The notes: generated from the letters alone by a model not told the origin. DNA of 64,000 nt from Neobacillus massiliamazoniensis (GCF_001048695.1 NZ_CVRB01000001.1:806001-870000); one strand, 5' to 3'. Shown: positions 36,511-45,380, numbered from the stretch's first letter. Numbers and translations are program-made.

Positions 36511-37491
36511 TTACAGATCATCTCCTTCCGTGTCGATTACCTGATCAATTTGTACTGCGTAACGTCCTTTTTGAAGGCCAGGGTTCCCCAAAAACCTTGT
36601 CAATTGATCTACCTTGACTTGTATTTTACCTGTATCAATTCCAATAACATCTCCAATCTGCAGATGGATAAGATCGGATACCGGTATAGTTGCCCTGCCT
36701 AGTTCAGCAATCACGGGAATATGCACTGTGTCCAAGTTTTGCATAAGCATATCCTGTTGAGGGATATTTGCTTTTACCATGGTTGAGAACCATTGTTGGG
36801 TAGATAATTTGGGCAGTACTGGCTCCACGATTAAATGTGGTAGACAAAGCGTCATCCTTCCAGTGGTCTCTCCAATTGTTGTGCGAAAAACAATAATAAT
36901 AACAGTATCATTTGTTGAAGCAAGTTGAAGAAATTGTGGGTTTGTTTCAATCGCTTCCCATTTCGCATTAATATTTTCAATGTTTTTCCATATTTCCGAA
37001 TACATTTCGAAGGTACGTGAAAAAATCTTTTGAAGAAGCACTGTTTCGATTTCTGTTAAAGATCCATTATTAAGATCGGAATAATTCTCACCATGGCCAC
37101 CTAACAATCGTTCAAGTACTGCGAAGGATACTTGAGGATTAACCTCCATGACCATTTTTCCATCCATCGGCTTCACATCAAAAACGTTCAAAATCGTTCG
37201 CGAGGGGATGGACGCGATAAATTCATGGTAGGTAACTTGATCTACTAGATCGATTTCAATTTGAACGTATGACCTAAGCTGAGCTGAAAGATAGGAAGTC
37301 ATTAATCGCGCAAAGTTCTCATGTATTCGCATGATACTGCGTAATTGTTCTTTTGAATAGCGCATTGCGCGTTTGAAATCATAAACTTTTACTTTTTCCT
37401 TCTCAATAGATACATCGGATGCTTGCAGTTCGCCGGTATTTAAAGCAAATAAAAGGGCATCGATTTCTTGTTGCGATAATACTTCTGCCAA
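36511..37491 (-). CDS. fliM: FliM, flagellar motor switch protein
   Basis: The start is set at TTG 37491 (MAEVLSQQEIDALL) because AGGGGG lies seven bases upstream and this is the family's conserved N-terminal CheY-P-binding peptide; the longer reading from 37515 adds a non-conserved stretch over the ribosome site. The 326-residue product has FKRAMRYSKEQLRSIMRIHE, the CheC-like middle domain and the FliN-like C-terminus. It follows flgE by about 65 bases. In B. subtilis swrD/flbD and fliL come between flgE and fliM; both are absent here. Confidence 0.96.
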   Translation of the reverse strand: MAEVLSQQEIDALLFALNTGELQASDVSIEKEKVKVYDFKRAMRYSKEQLRSIMRIHENFARLMTSYLSAQLRSYVQIEIDLVDQVTYHEFIASIPSRTILNVFDVKPMDGKMVMEVNPQVSFAVLERLLGGHGENYSDLNNGSLTEIETVLLQKIFSRTFEMYSEIWKNIENINAKWEAIETNPQFLQLASTNDTVIIIVFRTTIGETTGRMTLCLPHLIVEPVLPKLSTQQWFSTMVKANIPQQDMLMQNLDTVHIPVIAELGRATIPVSDLIHLQIGDVIGIDTGKIQVKVDQLTRFLGNPGLQKGRYAVQIDQVIDTEGDDL

Positions 37492-37556
37492 AGGGCATCC
37501 CCCTAACTCTTCCATGAGTTATTTAAAAATTAAACTCATCGTTTTCATTTGCATGA

Positions 37557-38456
37557 TTATCGTTTCAAATCCATAATTTCTTGTAAAATTGTATCGGATG
37601 TTGTAATTGTTTTAGCATTTGCCTGAAAGCCGCGCTGTGCTACAATCATTTCCGTAAATTCATCAGTTAAATCAACATTGGACATTTCAAGCACCCCGGC
37701 AATCATTTGACCACCCTTGTTGTCTTCGATGCGTTCAATATTGGCAGGTCCAGAGTTTCCTGTCGCCTTAAACATGGTATTGCCCACTTTCATTAAGCCG
37801 CCCGGATTGTTAACAACGGAAGTTGCCAAAGAAATATTTTCTGTATCCTTTGTAGGATCTGAACCATCGTTTAAGTAATATTGCTTGTTAGTCGCATCCC
37901 ATGCTAATTTTCCGCTTTTTCCATCTTCACTGACCACGTTAATGTAACCATTTGAATCAATCGAATAGGAAGTGAATTTCAAATTTGTATGTTCATCTTT
38001 GTCTATTACTATTGGAACTTGATCTTTGGCCCCATCTACGCCTGTAACAGAATATCCGTTGGAATTGACCAACATTCCATTCGCATCGCGGTTGAAATTA
38101 CCCGCTTTTGTCAAATAAAAATCGTTACCATTAGGATCCGGTTTAACTACAAAGAATGCATCTCCATTAATAGCCAAATCAGACCCGACATTCGTGGTCA
38201 TCGGACTTCCTGGAGTAAATACCGTATCAATAGACCCTACACCAGTACCAAGACCAATTTGCTTCGGATTCACACCTCCATGCTGATTAGTAGGTGCAGT
38301 GACTCCTGCGATATTTTGACTCATAAGATCTTGAAACATGACCCGGCCTTTTTTAAATCCTACAGTATTGACATTGGAGATATTGTTTCCGATAACATCG
38401 AGCTTCGTTTGAAACCCCTTCATTCCAGATACACCAGAGTATAGAGACTTTAACAT
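37557..38456 (-). CDS. flgE: FlgE, flagellar hook protein
   Basis: A 299-residue hook subunit, slightly longer than B. subtilis FlgE. The N-terminus has KLDVIGNNISNVNTVGFKKG, the middle has GDAFFVVKPDPNG and the C-terminus VDLTDEFTEMIVAQRGFQAN. Placement after flgD (hook cap) and fliK (hook length ruler) distinguishes it from rod proteins FlhO and FlhP. Ribosome site GGAGG precedes the ATG. Confidence 0.94.
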   Translation of the reverse strand: MLKSLYSGVSGMKGFQTKLDVIGNNISNVNTVGFKKGRVMFQDLMSQNIAGVTAPTNQHGGVNPKQIGLGTGVGSIDTVFTPGSPMTTNVGSDLAINGDAFFVVKPDPNGNDFYLTKAGNFNRDANGMLVNSNGYSVTGVDGAKDQVPIVIDKDEHTNLKFTSYSIDSNGYINVVSEDGKSGKLAWDATNKQYYLNDGSDPTKDTENISLATSVVNNPGGLMKVGNTMFKATGNSGPANIERIEDNKGGQMIAGVLEMSNVDLTDEFTEMIVAQRGFQANAKTITTSDTILQEIMDLKR

Positions 38457-38468
38457 ATTATATACCTC

Positions 38469-38936
38469 CTAATTTCCCAATAAATTGATTTCATCTTTTG
38501 AATTCGATACGTTTTGCCTGATTTCAGTTACTTGATCAAAAGGAATCTTATTATTACCAACAATATAATAATAGTTTCCTCCTTGCATGGAGATCCCATC
38601 AACAATTCCTGAAGCAGTGGTAGTTGAACCTTGTGGTGTCCAACTTATTTCTTTACCAATGGCACCAGCAAATTGGCTCATTTGACGATTGGTCAGCTGA
38701 TTTGCCAGATTGTCGAATGAAGTATTTAGATTCGTCATTTGTTCTAATGAGCTGAATGTTGCCATTTGCGAAATAAATTCTTTATCATCAAGTGGGCTAG
38801 AAGGATCTTGATGTGCTAATTGTGTCGTAAGAATTTTAAGAAAATCATCCTTGCCCAACGTGTTATTTTGATGACTAGGCTGGTTGTTATTGTTTGTTTT
38901 TGGGGAAACAGAAGTAACATCTACCCAATTACTCAT
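38469..38936 (-). CDS. flgD: FlgD, hook cap protein
   Basis: The start is set at ATG 38936 (MSNWVDVTSVSPKTNN), with AAAGGAG upstream. The 155-residue product has the FlgD signature LGKDDFLKILTTQLAHQDPS and MATFSSLEQMTNLN. FlgD is the scaffold needed for hook polymerisation. It lies between fliK and flgE as in B. subtilis. Confidence 0.96.
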   Translation of the reverse strand: MSNWVDVTSVSPKTNNNNQPSHQNNTLGKDDFLKILTTQLAHQDPSSPLDDKEFISQMATFSSLEQMTNLNTSFDNLANQLTNRQMSQFAGAIGKEISWTPQGSTTTASGIVDGISMQGGNYYYIVGNNKIPFDQVTEIRQNVSNSKDEINLLGN

Positions 38937-38952
38937 AAAGATCGACTCCTTT

Positions 38953-40284
38953 CTAGGCGGTAAAATCAATGCGTGAAGAAGCACTGACCTGTTGGGCGCC
39001 TCCGTAAGGAAGAGCTACCGTCTCTAGTTCTTTATCTTTTTGATTCGATTTTTTTGATAAATCCTTATCCGCTGTAAACGACTTTTGCCGCTCGGAAGAA
39101 CTGGAGCCCCCTTGAGAAAAAAAAGACATGCCTGCTTGATTTAAATCCATGACTTTTTGTGGCTGCTGAATGATATCCAGCTTTTGCACAAGTAAACCAT
39201 GCTCTTGCAGGACCTGTTTCAGATGAAGTACCTGTCCTTCCAGCGCTTCTTTTGCCATTGTTGTACTCGTAGCGATTTGAGCAGATACTTGTCCATCCTG
39301 CGAAGTAATTTTAATCTCAATATGTCCCAAATGTTCAGGATATAGAGATACTGTCGCTTCAGTTCCTCCAGACTGACCGTTAGTAATCTTCATAAAGCGG
39401 CCTATCCATTCACTCACTTCCGGAGCAAATTCAGAAATAGATAGAGTGGCGGGAAGCGACGGCATTTTCGACAAACCCATTCCATCCTGCTCCCTGAGAG
39501 GATGATTACCCATTAACATTATTCCATTAGATTCCACATGGTCATTTTCCTGGTTGGTAAATGATCTGTCCTCATCCTTATTACTTGTACTTCGAGAAGG
39601 AATGGATGAAAAAGCCACTTGATTTTTATCCAAACTCAATCTTGAATTTATTTCAAAGCTGCTTTCCTGCTTTTTGTTATCAAATTGTCCAGCATTTTGA
39701 TAATCGGAACTGGAAAGGGATAGTTTACTATCAAAATTTGATTTTTTTTTTAATTCATCAAACATCATTTGCATTTTATCTACTAGATCAGATGGGACTT
39801 GGAATGATGTTTGATCACCTTGATTATGTAAATTTTCGATTAACTGTGATAATTGTTGTACGATTTGAGTTTGGTTTTTACTAGTTTCTTCTGTTCCCAT
39901 TTGAAGTGTACCTACCATGGGTGAAGATAATGTATTTAATTCACTTTTCAAAGAAGATCCTGCTTGTTGAGAAAACGGTATTGCAGGTAAAAATTGCCCT
40001 TGCTGGATTACGGAAATCAATTCCGCAAATAAGGATTCCAGCTGCTTCAAGTCCACTTCATTGAGATTCTTCGGTTTATTCTCGTTGCTGCCAGCTGTTG
40101 AAGATGCGTTTTCAAAGCCAGACGCCGCTGATTGTCCGTTTGATTCGGATGAAAGACTATTAATGTTAAACATTGCTAATATCTGATTGAAAGAATCCAT
40201 CCCATCTTGGTGTGGTTCCTTTGCTTTTGCGCCACCAGTTTGTTTTGTTTGATTTATTTTGATAGGAACTTGTGTGACTTCCAA
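38953..40284 (-). CDS. fliK: FliK, hook length control protein
   Basis: The 443-residue product is low in complexity and rich in Ser, Gln and Asn over its first 300 residues, as expected for the extended ruler, followed by the conserved C-terminal domain: EATVSLYPEHLGHIEIKITS, GQVSAQIATSTTMAKEALEG and LKQVLQEHGLLVQKLDI. It measures hook length and triggers the FlhB switch. It starts with TTG at 40284 behind GGAGGTAGG. Upstream is a degenerate copy of the shared dyad. Confidence 0.94.
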   Translation of the reverse strand: MEVTQVPIKINQTKQTGGAKAKEPHQDGMDSFNQILAMFNINSLSSESNGQSAASGFENASSTAGSNENKPKNLNEVDLKQLESLFAELISVIQQGQFLPAIPFSQQAGSSLKSELNTLSSPMVGTLQMGTEETSKNQTQIVQQLSQLIENLHNQGDQTSFQVPSDLVDKMQMMFDELKKKSNFDSKLSLSSSDYQNAGQFDNKKQESSFEINSRLSLDKNQVAFSSIPSRSTSNKDEDRSFTNQENDHVESNGIMLMGNHPLREQDGMGLSKMPSLPATLSISEFAPEVSEWIGRFMKITNGQSGGTEATVSLYPEHLGHIEIKITSQDGQVSAQIATSTTMAKEALEGQVLHLKQVLQEHGLLVQKLDIIQQPQKVMDLNQAGMSFFSQGGSSSSERQKSFTADKDLSKKSNQKDKELETVALPYGGAQQVSASSRIDFTA

Positions 40285-40380
40285 AATACCTACCTCCTTT
40301 CTTTAAGGAAACCTATTCCATTTACTTATCATTATAACTCATTTACCAGTTTTCGTCATGAGATTTTTTGATTGCAATGA

Positions 40381-40399
40381 TTTCTAAATATCAAAAAAA
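40381..40399. promoter_or_regulatory. Degenerate copy of the shared dyad upstream of fliK
   Basis: TTTCTAAATATCAAAAAAA shares the centre and right arm (AAATATCAAAAAAA) with 42584-42597, with mismatches in the left arm. It lies in the 174-base gap between cheB and fliK. Confidence 0.35.
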
Positions 40400-40458
40400 C
40401 TCAAAGGAAATCGGCAGTCTATTAAGGTAATAATTTTATCTTATCTTGATCCTCTTTA

Positions 40459-41499
40459 TTACTGTAAATATGCTATTATTTCATCATACATGTTTGAAAG
40501 CAAATATTGCCCATCGGCGAAACCAGCTTCCAAGACCGCTTTTGGCATTCCATATACGATACAGGAACCTTCTGCCTCCACAAATACAGTCCCATGATAT
40601 TTTTTTACTATACTGCTTCCTTGCATTCCGTCAGAACCCATCCCAGTTAAAATAACAGTTAATAAGCGATCTTCGAAGGTAGGGGCAGCTGAACGAAGTG
40701 ATATGTCAATGGATGGTTTATATAATGCTTGGACATCTACCTCGTTATCCACCTTAAAAACAACAGAACCATCCGGTTTCTTTTCAAAAATTGTTTGATA
40801 GCCCGATGGAGCAATATAGATGGTACCCGGGTGAATCACTTGACCATTTTCAGCCTCTTTTACCTTCAGATGGCAGATAGTATTAAACCGCTCCGCCAAA
40901 GGTTTTGTAAAACCCGGGGGCATATGTTGAGCAACAACAATAGGTATCGGAAAGTCCGCTGGAAATCGAGGTAGAATGGTTTGTAGTGCAGATGGCCCCC
41001 CCGTTGAACAGCCAATGAAAATAATCTTGATTTCACCCTGTCTCATCTTGCTTTCTTCTCTTCTATTTAGCTGAGCCTGAGAGGATACTGTTGAAGGTGT
41101 TGCTTCCGCAATACCCTTTAAACTTACTAAAAATTCTTGAATGTGCAGTTCATCCATTCGATTCTTTACTAGATTATCTTTTAAAAAGAAGTCGACTGCT
41201 CCTAACTCAAGGGCTTTGATCGTTTCATTGGCTCCTTCTTTGGTATGAGAGCTTAGCATTACAACGGGAACAGGATTTGTTTTCATAATCTGCTCTAATG
41301 CTATTAATCCATTCATTACTGGCATTTCAACATCCATCGTTACAATATCCGGTTTTAGCCTTTGAATCTTTTCTACTGCTTCTTCGCCGTTCCTAGCAAT
41401 ACCAACCACAATAAACTGAGGATCTTTTTCAAGAATTAAACTAATTGCTCTTCTCATAAAGGCAGAATCATCAACGACTAGTACACCATATTGTTTCAT
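40459..41499 (-). CDS. cheB: CheB, chemoreceptor methylesterase/deamidase
   Basis: The 346-residue protein has an N-terminal receiver domain with D10, D11 and phosphorylation site D56 (VTMDVEMPVMNG), a linker, and a methylesterase domain with the catalytic Ser in IGCSTGGPSALQ, His in VVAQHMPPGFTKPL and Asp in LTGMGSDGM. It removes methyl groups that CheR adds. It overlaps the cheR 3' end by 29 bases. In B. subtilis cheB lies before cheA; pairing with cheR here is different. Confidence 0.97.
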   Translation of the reverse strand: MKQYGVLVVDDSAFMRRAISLILEKDPQFIVVGIARNGEEAVEKIQRLKPDIVTMDVEMPVMNGLIALEQIMKTNPVPVVMLSSHTKEGANETIKALELGAVDFFLKDNLVKNRMDELHIQEFLVSLKGIAEATPSTVSSQAQLNRREESKMRQGEIKIIFIGCSTGGPSALQTILPRFPADFPIPIVVAQHMPPGFTKPLAERFNTICHLKVKEAENGQVIHPGTIYIAPSGYQTIFEKKPDGSVVFKVDNEVDVQALYKPSIDISLRSAAPTFEDRLLTVILTGMGSDGMQGSSIVKKYHGTVFVEAEGSCIVYGMPKAVLEAGFADGQYLLSNMYDEIIAYLQ

Positions 41500-42310
41500 T
41501 TTGTTTAGTTTCCTTTCGATAATAAAAAGTCTTATCTGAGTCCACTTTTTGAAACCCTAAAGACAAATCCGTAATCGATTCAGCATGACCAAGAAATAAA
41601 TACCCGTCTGGTGCTAAATTTTGATGTAAACTACTGATAACCCACTTTATTGTCTCTTGATCAAAATAAATTAATACATTTCTACAAAAGATAACATCTA
41701 CTTCACCTACTTGTGCTACTTTTTCTTCGTTAAGTAGATTTAAATGCTGGAAACGGACCATTTTTCGTATCGAAGTATTAATTTGATATCCGCCATCTTC
41801 TTCTGAGAAATATTTTTTCAAAAGGACTTCAGGGATTCTTCGAAAAGCGAATGATCCACGATGATACCAGCCATTTTCTGCCTTTTGGAGAACCTTTTTG
41901 TTGATATCAGTTGCAATAATCTCAATTGATCCCGACGGAAATTGTTCCATTTCCTGAATTAACATAGCCAGCGTATAAGGTTCCTCACCAGTAGAACAGG
42001 CTGCACTCCATATTCGTATTGGGCGGCTTCTAAATTTTTGTTTTAAATGAGGCAATACAACTGAGACACATTCTTTTAATTGATTCTCTTCCCGATAAAA
42101 ATAAGTTTCATTGATCGTTAATAATTCAACTAAGACATCCCATTCTATTGGTGTCACTTTCAAATAATCACAATATTTCTGGTGAGAGAGTCCAAGTTCT
42201 AGTACGCGTTTAGAAACCTTTTGCTCCAGAGTGGAAAGTCGATCGCTGTAACGCAGTCCACAATGGTCATAAATGATTTGGCTTAATCTTACTAATCCTT
42301 CATCTTGCAT
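41471..42310 (-). CDS. cheR: CheR, chemoreceptor methyltransferase
   Basis: A 279-residue methyltransferase with the N-terminal helical domain, TINETYFYREENQLKE, the SAM-binding motif IWSAACSTGEEPYTLAMLI and the tail YLFLGHAESITDLSLGFQKV. It methylates glutamates on the receptors using S-adenosylmethionine. It is the first gene of the minus-strand unit that continues through cheB and, possibly, fliK to cheY. In B. subtilis cheR is unlinked to the fla/che operon. Confidence 0.97.
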   Translation of the reverse strand: MQDEGLVRLSQIIYDHCGLRYSDRLSTLEQKVSKRVLELGLSHQKYCDYLKVTPIEWDVLVELLTINETYFYREENQLKECVSVVLPHLKQKFRSRPIRIWSAACSTGEEPYTLAMLIQEMEQFPSGSIEIIATDINKKVLQKAENGWYHRGSFAFRRIPEVLLKKYFSEEDGGYQINTSIRKMVRFQHLNLLNEEKVAQVGEVDVIFCRNVLIYFDQETIKWVISSLHQNLAPDGYLFLGHAESITDLSLGFQKVDSDKTFYYRKETKQNETIWCTSR

Positions 42311-42797
42311 GATAGTCTCCTTGCACAGTCTCTCCGCTTACATAAAGTGAAAAGGCTTCATTTTCGTGTTTTCAAAGAATTGCATAATTAAAAAGCAATG
42401 ACAATTGTTAAATATTGTCCATTTAGCGAAAAATTGTCTTACGTTATTCAGGATAAAATTACTAAATTTATAGTTTAGAGTCAATGAAAATTTTATGATC
42501 AAAATTCAAAAGAGTAAAGATTCCCTCGTACGTTTTGGTGCGTAAAAGCCTTGAACACAAGTCATTTTTTGATTTTTTTTGATAAATATCAAAAAAATCT
42601 TGTCAATATTTAAAAATTTTTTGAATGTAATTCGTTTATGATAAAAAAAATGTTATATTTACCTATATAGTATTTTTATTACATTACAAAATGGGGGTTT
42701 TCTATAAAAAAAAATAAAAAACATAATTGTCCAACATTACCGATTGACGTAAAATGACAATGTTAACTAATTTTTACCAAATGAAAAGGAGAAAGCA
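42311..42797. promoter_or_regulatory. Divergent cheR/motA control region
   Basis: About 490 AT-rich bases with no gene. A SigA-type candidate for cheR lies at 42456-42484 on the minus strand (TTGACT, 17-base spacer, TAATTT). A very strong dyad is at 42574-42597. ATTGTCCA occurs at 42414 and 42726 and related ATTGTC/GACAAT words are scattered between them. For motA no clean SigD promoter is visible; ACCGATTG at 42739-42746 has only AACA at the right distance. Confidence 0.55.
42574..42597. promoter_or_regulatory. Dyad T7-GATA-AA-TATC-A7 between cheR and motA
   Basis: Eleven-base perfect arms around a two-base centre. The inner 20 bases are identical to the dyad upstream of flgB at 10836-10855. 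It is about equally placed between the cheR and motA starts. Confidence 0.6.
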
Positions 42798-43598
42798 ATG
42801 TCAAGTATATTTGGAATTATATTAGCATTAATAGCAGTAGGAATTGCGATGGTTTTAAAGGGGGCTTCACTTTCATCTTTGAATAATCCGGCAGCATACA
42901 TAATTATTTTCGGTGGCACAGCTGCAGCAATCATGGTTGCTTTCCCATTTAGCGAAATTAAAAGATTTCCTAAATTGCTTAAAATCGCCTTGTTGGAACC
43001 TCGGCTCCCTTCGATGACTGAGCAAATTTCCAGTTTAGTAGAATGTGCAGAGATTGCTAGAAAAGAAGGACTCCTAGCACTCGAGGAAAAAGCCGCTGAA
43101 ACCCAAGATCCTTTTTTGAAAAAAGGCTTGGAATTGGTTATTGACGGTTACGATAACGAGTTTATTGAAGAATTATTATTGGATGAAGTAGCTGCTATTG
43201 ACAAACGCCACAAAGCAGGTGCCCTTATTTTTACACAAGCAGGGACCTATGCACCTACCCTCGGGGTTCTTGGTGCTGTTATTGGTCTAATTGCTGCACT
43301 TGGAAATTTAAACGATGTTACAAAACTTGGACATTCTATATCAGCAGCCTTTATAGCAACATTGCTTGGTATTTTTACCGGTTACGTATTGTGGCATCCG
43401 ATCGCTAATAAACTAAAGCGACTTTCTAAGAAAGAGCAAGATTTAAAGCTTTTGACAATTGAGGGACTTCTCGCTATTTATAAAGGTGTTTCCCCCACTT
43501 CTTTAGAAAGGAAATTAACAGTTTATGTTCCTCCAAAGGAGCTGAAGAAGGTTGAGAAGACGGTTGAGGGAGAAAGGTCACATGAGCAGATTGCGTAG
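42798..43598 (+). CDS. motA: MotA, flagellar stator proton channel subunit
   Basis: The 266-residue protein has four membrane helices and the MotA signature EFIEELLLDEVAAIDKRHKA then GALIFTQAGTYAPTLGVLGA with ALGNLNDVTKLGHSISAAFI. It forms the torque-generating stator with MotB. Resemblance to B. subtilis MotA (TQAGTYAPTLGVLGAVIGLI is identical in pattern) favours the proton-type MotA over the sodium-type MotP. A GGAG ribosome site precedes the ATG. Its end overlaps motB by 17 bases. Confidence 0.95.
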   Translation: MSSIFGIILALIAVGIAMVLKGASLSSLNNPAAYIIIFGGTAAAIMVAFPFSEIKRFPKLLKIALLEPRLPSMTEQISSLVECAEIARKEGLLALEEKAAETQDPFLKKGLELVIDGYDNEFIEELLLDEVAAIDKRHKAGALIFTQAGTYAPTLGVLGAVIGLIAALGNLNDVTKLGHSISAAFIATLLGIFTGYVLWHPIANKLKRLSKKEQDLKLLTIEGLLAIYKGVSPTSLERKLTVYVPPKELKKVEKTVEGERSHEQIA

Positions 43599-44325
43599 AA
43601 AATTGGAAGAGGAACATGAAGAACATATTGATGAAACATGGCTTATTCCTTACTCTGACCTACTAACACTATTATTAGCTCTTTTTATTGTTTTATTTGC
43701 AGCAAGTAGTATTAATAAAGCCAAATATGATGCAATTATGGAATCATTTAAATCGGAATTGACCGGCACTAAAATTGATAGTTCGAAAATCGGACTTTCT
43801 CCACTACCAACAGATTTAAAACAGCAGGAGAAGCTCCCTGCCCAAGTTGCACAGCCTACTAAAACAGCAAATGATATAGAACTCGATCAATTGAAACAAA
43901 AGCTAGAACAGTACATAAAAGAAAACAACTTACAAGCAGTCATCACTCTTGGGGATACGAAACGCGGAGTTGAAATCACGCTTAAGGATGTTATTTTATT
44001 TGATCCTGGAAAAGCTGACCTTAAGCAAAGCTCATTCAAAACGTTAGATACTATAATCGGGCTAGTTCTAGCTGTTCCAAATCCAATAAGTATTGAAGGC
44101 CATACAGATAATGTACCGATTGGCAATGCGGCATTTGCTTCAAACTGGGAGCTTTCCTCAGCTCGAGCAGCAAGTGTGCTTCATTATTTTGAATCCAAAA
44201 CTGTTGCGGAAAACCGCCTACAATTTACTGGTTTCGGTGAATATAAGCCACTTTACCCAAATGATACACCAGATCATCGTCAATCAAATCGCCGTGTCGA
44301 TATTGTGATATTACGTAACAATTAA
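43582..44325 (+). CDS. motB: MotB, flagellar stator subunit with peptidoglycan anchor
   Basis: The start is ATG 43582 with AGAAAGG upstream, inside the motA 3' end. The 247-residue product has the membrane helix with the ion-binding Asp26 (PYSDLLTLLLALFIVLFAAS), a plug/linker, and a C-terminal OmpA-like domain (ISIEGHTDNVPIGNAAFASN, ELSSARAASVLHYF, GFGEYKPLYPNDT, NRRVDIVIL) that binds the wall. It pairs with MotA. A strong terminator follows. Confidence 0.96.
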   Translation: MSRLRRKLEEEHEEHIDETWLIPYSDLLTLLLALFIVLFAASSINKAKYDAIMESFKSELTGTKIDSSKIGLSPLPTDLKQQEKLPAQVAQPTKTANDIELDQLKQKLEQYIKENNLQAVITLGDTKRGVEITLKDVILFDPGKADLKQSSFKTLDTIIGLVLAVPNPISIEGHTDNVPIGNAAFASNWELSSARAASVLHYFESKTVAENRLQFTGFGEYKPLYPNDTPDHRQSNRRVDIVILRNN

Positions 44326-44333
44326 GAAAAAGG

Positions 44334-44380
44334 TCAGACCCCGCAACTAATATATTTTAGGTTGCGGGGTCTGATTCTTT
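44334..44380 (+). terminator. Bidirectional terminator between motB and the C39-type peptidase gene
   Basis: Perfect 14-base stem TCAGACCCCGCAAC with its complement, 13-base AT loop, then TTCTTTATTTT. It separates two converging genes. Confidence 0.93.
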
Positions 44381-44400
44381 ATTTTGATATTTCCTCATTT

Positions 44401-45147
44401 TTATTTTTCAATTGCAATGGCTTGTTTGCCCATTTCTTCCCAACTAACGATAAATTGCCACTTATCAATTTTCATATTTTTATATCCATATGGATCGTTA
44501 ACATAAATATAATTTTGATCATAACCGGTAATGACAACACTGTGTTCACTATATGTAATAAAGATTGTTCCTTGTTGCGTATCCCACTTTTCAAATGGAA
44601 CAGTTGGCTCATAATTATTTGTCGTAATCACCCAAACTGGAACACCTCTCCCTACCTTTTTAAGCAGGTCATCAAATGGGCTATTCGTTAAATTTACTGC
44701 TTTATTCCCTACATATTTCGTCGCAAGGTCAAAAATGGGACCATTGTAAACGCATAAACCAGGACCATTGGCCATATCTCCTACAAACCCGATATTAGGA
44801 TTACCCATTTTGTTATCTTTGTCCATCAATGGTACAGTTTCTATCTTATTTGCTAGTTCGTTCTTTGTTACTTTTAACCCATAATATTGCAAAACCATTG
44901 CAAGACTAGTAACCTCACAACCATTTGTTAATTTTGGAGAATCCATTTGGTTGATTAACGGAACATCGAGGATTTTACTTTCCGGCATGATCGGCTCCTT
45001 TTTTACGAGAGCGATTTCCCTTTGTGCTAAATAAGGTGATTCTTCCTTTTTTCCCGGAAGCCAACTAGTAAACTTTTCAGGAAATAGATTACTAGTATTT
45101 AAAAATGTTAAGAAAAAAATCATGGTACTAAAGAAAAGTTTTTTCAT
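44401..45147 (-). CDS. Secreted C39-like cysteine peptidase family protein
   Basis: The 248-residue protein has a signal peptide-like N-terminus (KKLFFSTMIFFLTFLNTSNL) and a Peptidase_C39_2-type domain: VPLINQMDSPKLTNGCEVTS with the likely nucleophile Cys77, then EHSVVITGYDQNYIYVNDPY supplying His and Asn/Asp. Such proteins are exported and act at the wall or outside; the substrate is unknown. It converges on motB and shares its terminator, so the link to motility is only positional. Confidence 0.8.
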   Translation of the reverse strand: MKKLFFSTMIFFLTFLNTSNLFPEKFTSWLPGKKEESPYLAQREIALVKKEPIMPESKILDVPLINQMDSPKLTNGCEVTSLAMVLQYYGLKVTKNELANKIETVPLMDKDNKMGNPNIGFVGDMANGPGLCVYNGPIFDLATKYVGNKAVNLTNSPFDDLLKKVGRGVPVWVITTNNYEPTVPFEKWDTQQGTIFITYSEHSVVITGYDQNYIYVNDPYGYKNMKIDKWQFIVSWEEMGKQAIAIEK

Positions 45148-45224
45148 GTGAAAAACAAACCGTCCTTAATTCGCAATTACTATTATCTATAACTATACCA
45201 AAAAGCAAATTATGGATAAAGAAC

Positions 45225-45380
45225 TTATTTTTTCATCCGGAAAGCCCTTCTCTCTGCATACTCAGAGCAGGGAATGCAAACCTTTACCGTCTCTCCCCTA
45301 TCATTCACATACTTCCTTAACGGCTTGATCTTTCTTTTACAAATCACACATTTATTATTAAAAAAATGAAAAAATGCCAT
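45225..45380 (-). CDS. Small CxxC zinc-ribbon-like protein
   Basis: I do not recognise the family. The 51-residue reading from ATG 45380 (MAFFHFFNNKCVICKRKIKP) is preferred because GGGAAGGTG lies just upstream; the reading frame stays open to 45560, but that stretch has no conserved look. Two CxxC pairs (CVIC and CIPC) 26 residues apart and a basic C-terminus (YAERRAFRMKK) suggest one bound zinc. No partner gene is obvious. Confidence 0.65.
   Translation of the reverse strand: MAFFHFFNNKCVICKRKIKPLRKYVNDRGETVKVCIPCSEYAERRAFRMKK

Noticed and set aside
42739..42746. SigD promoter for motA (ACCGATTG)
   Set aside because: At a 15-base spacer the upstream element is AACA rather than TAAA, and the downstream element has three mismatches.
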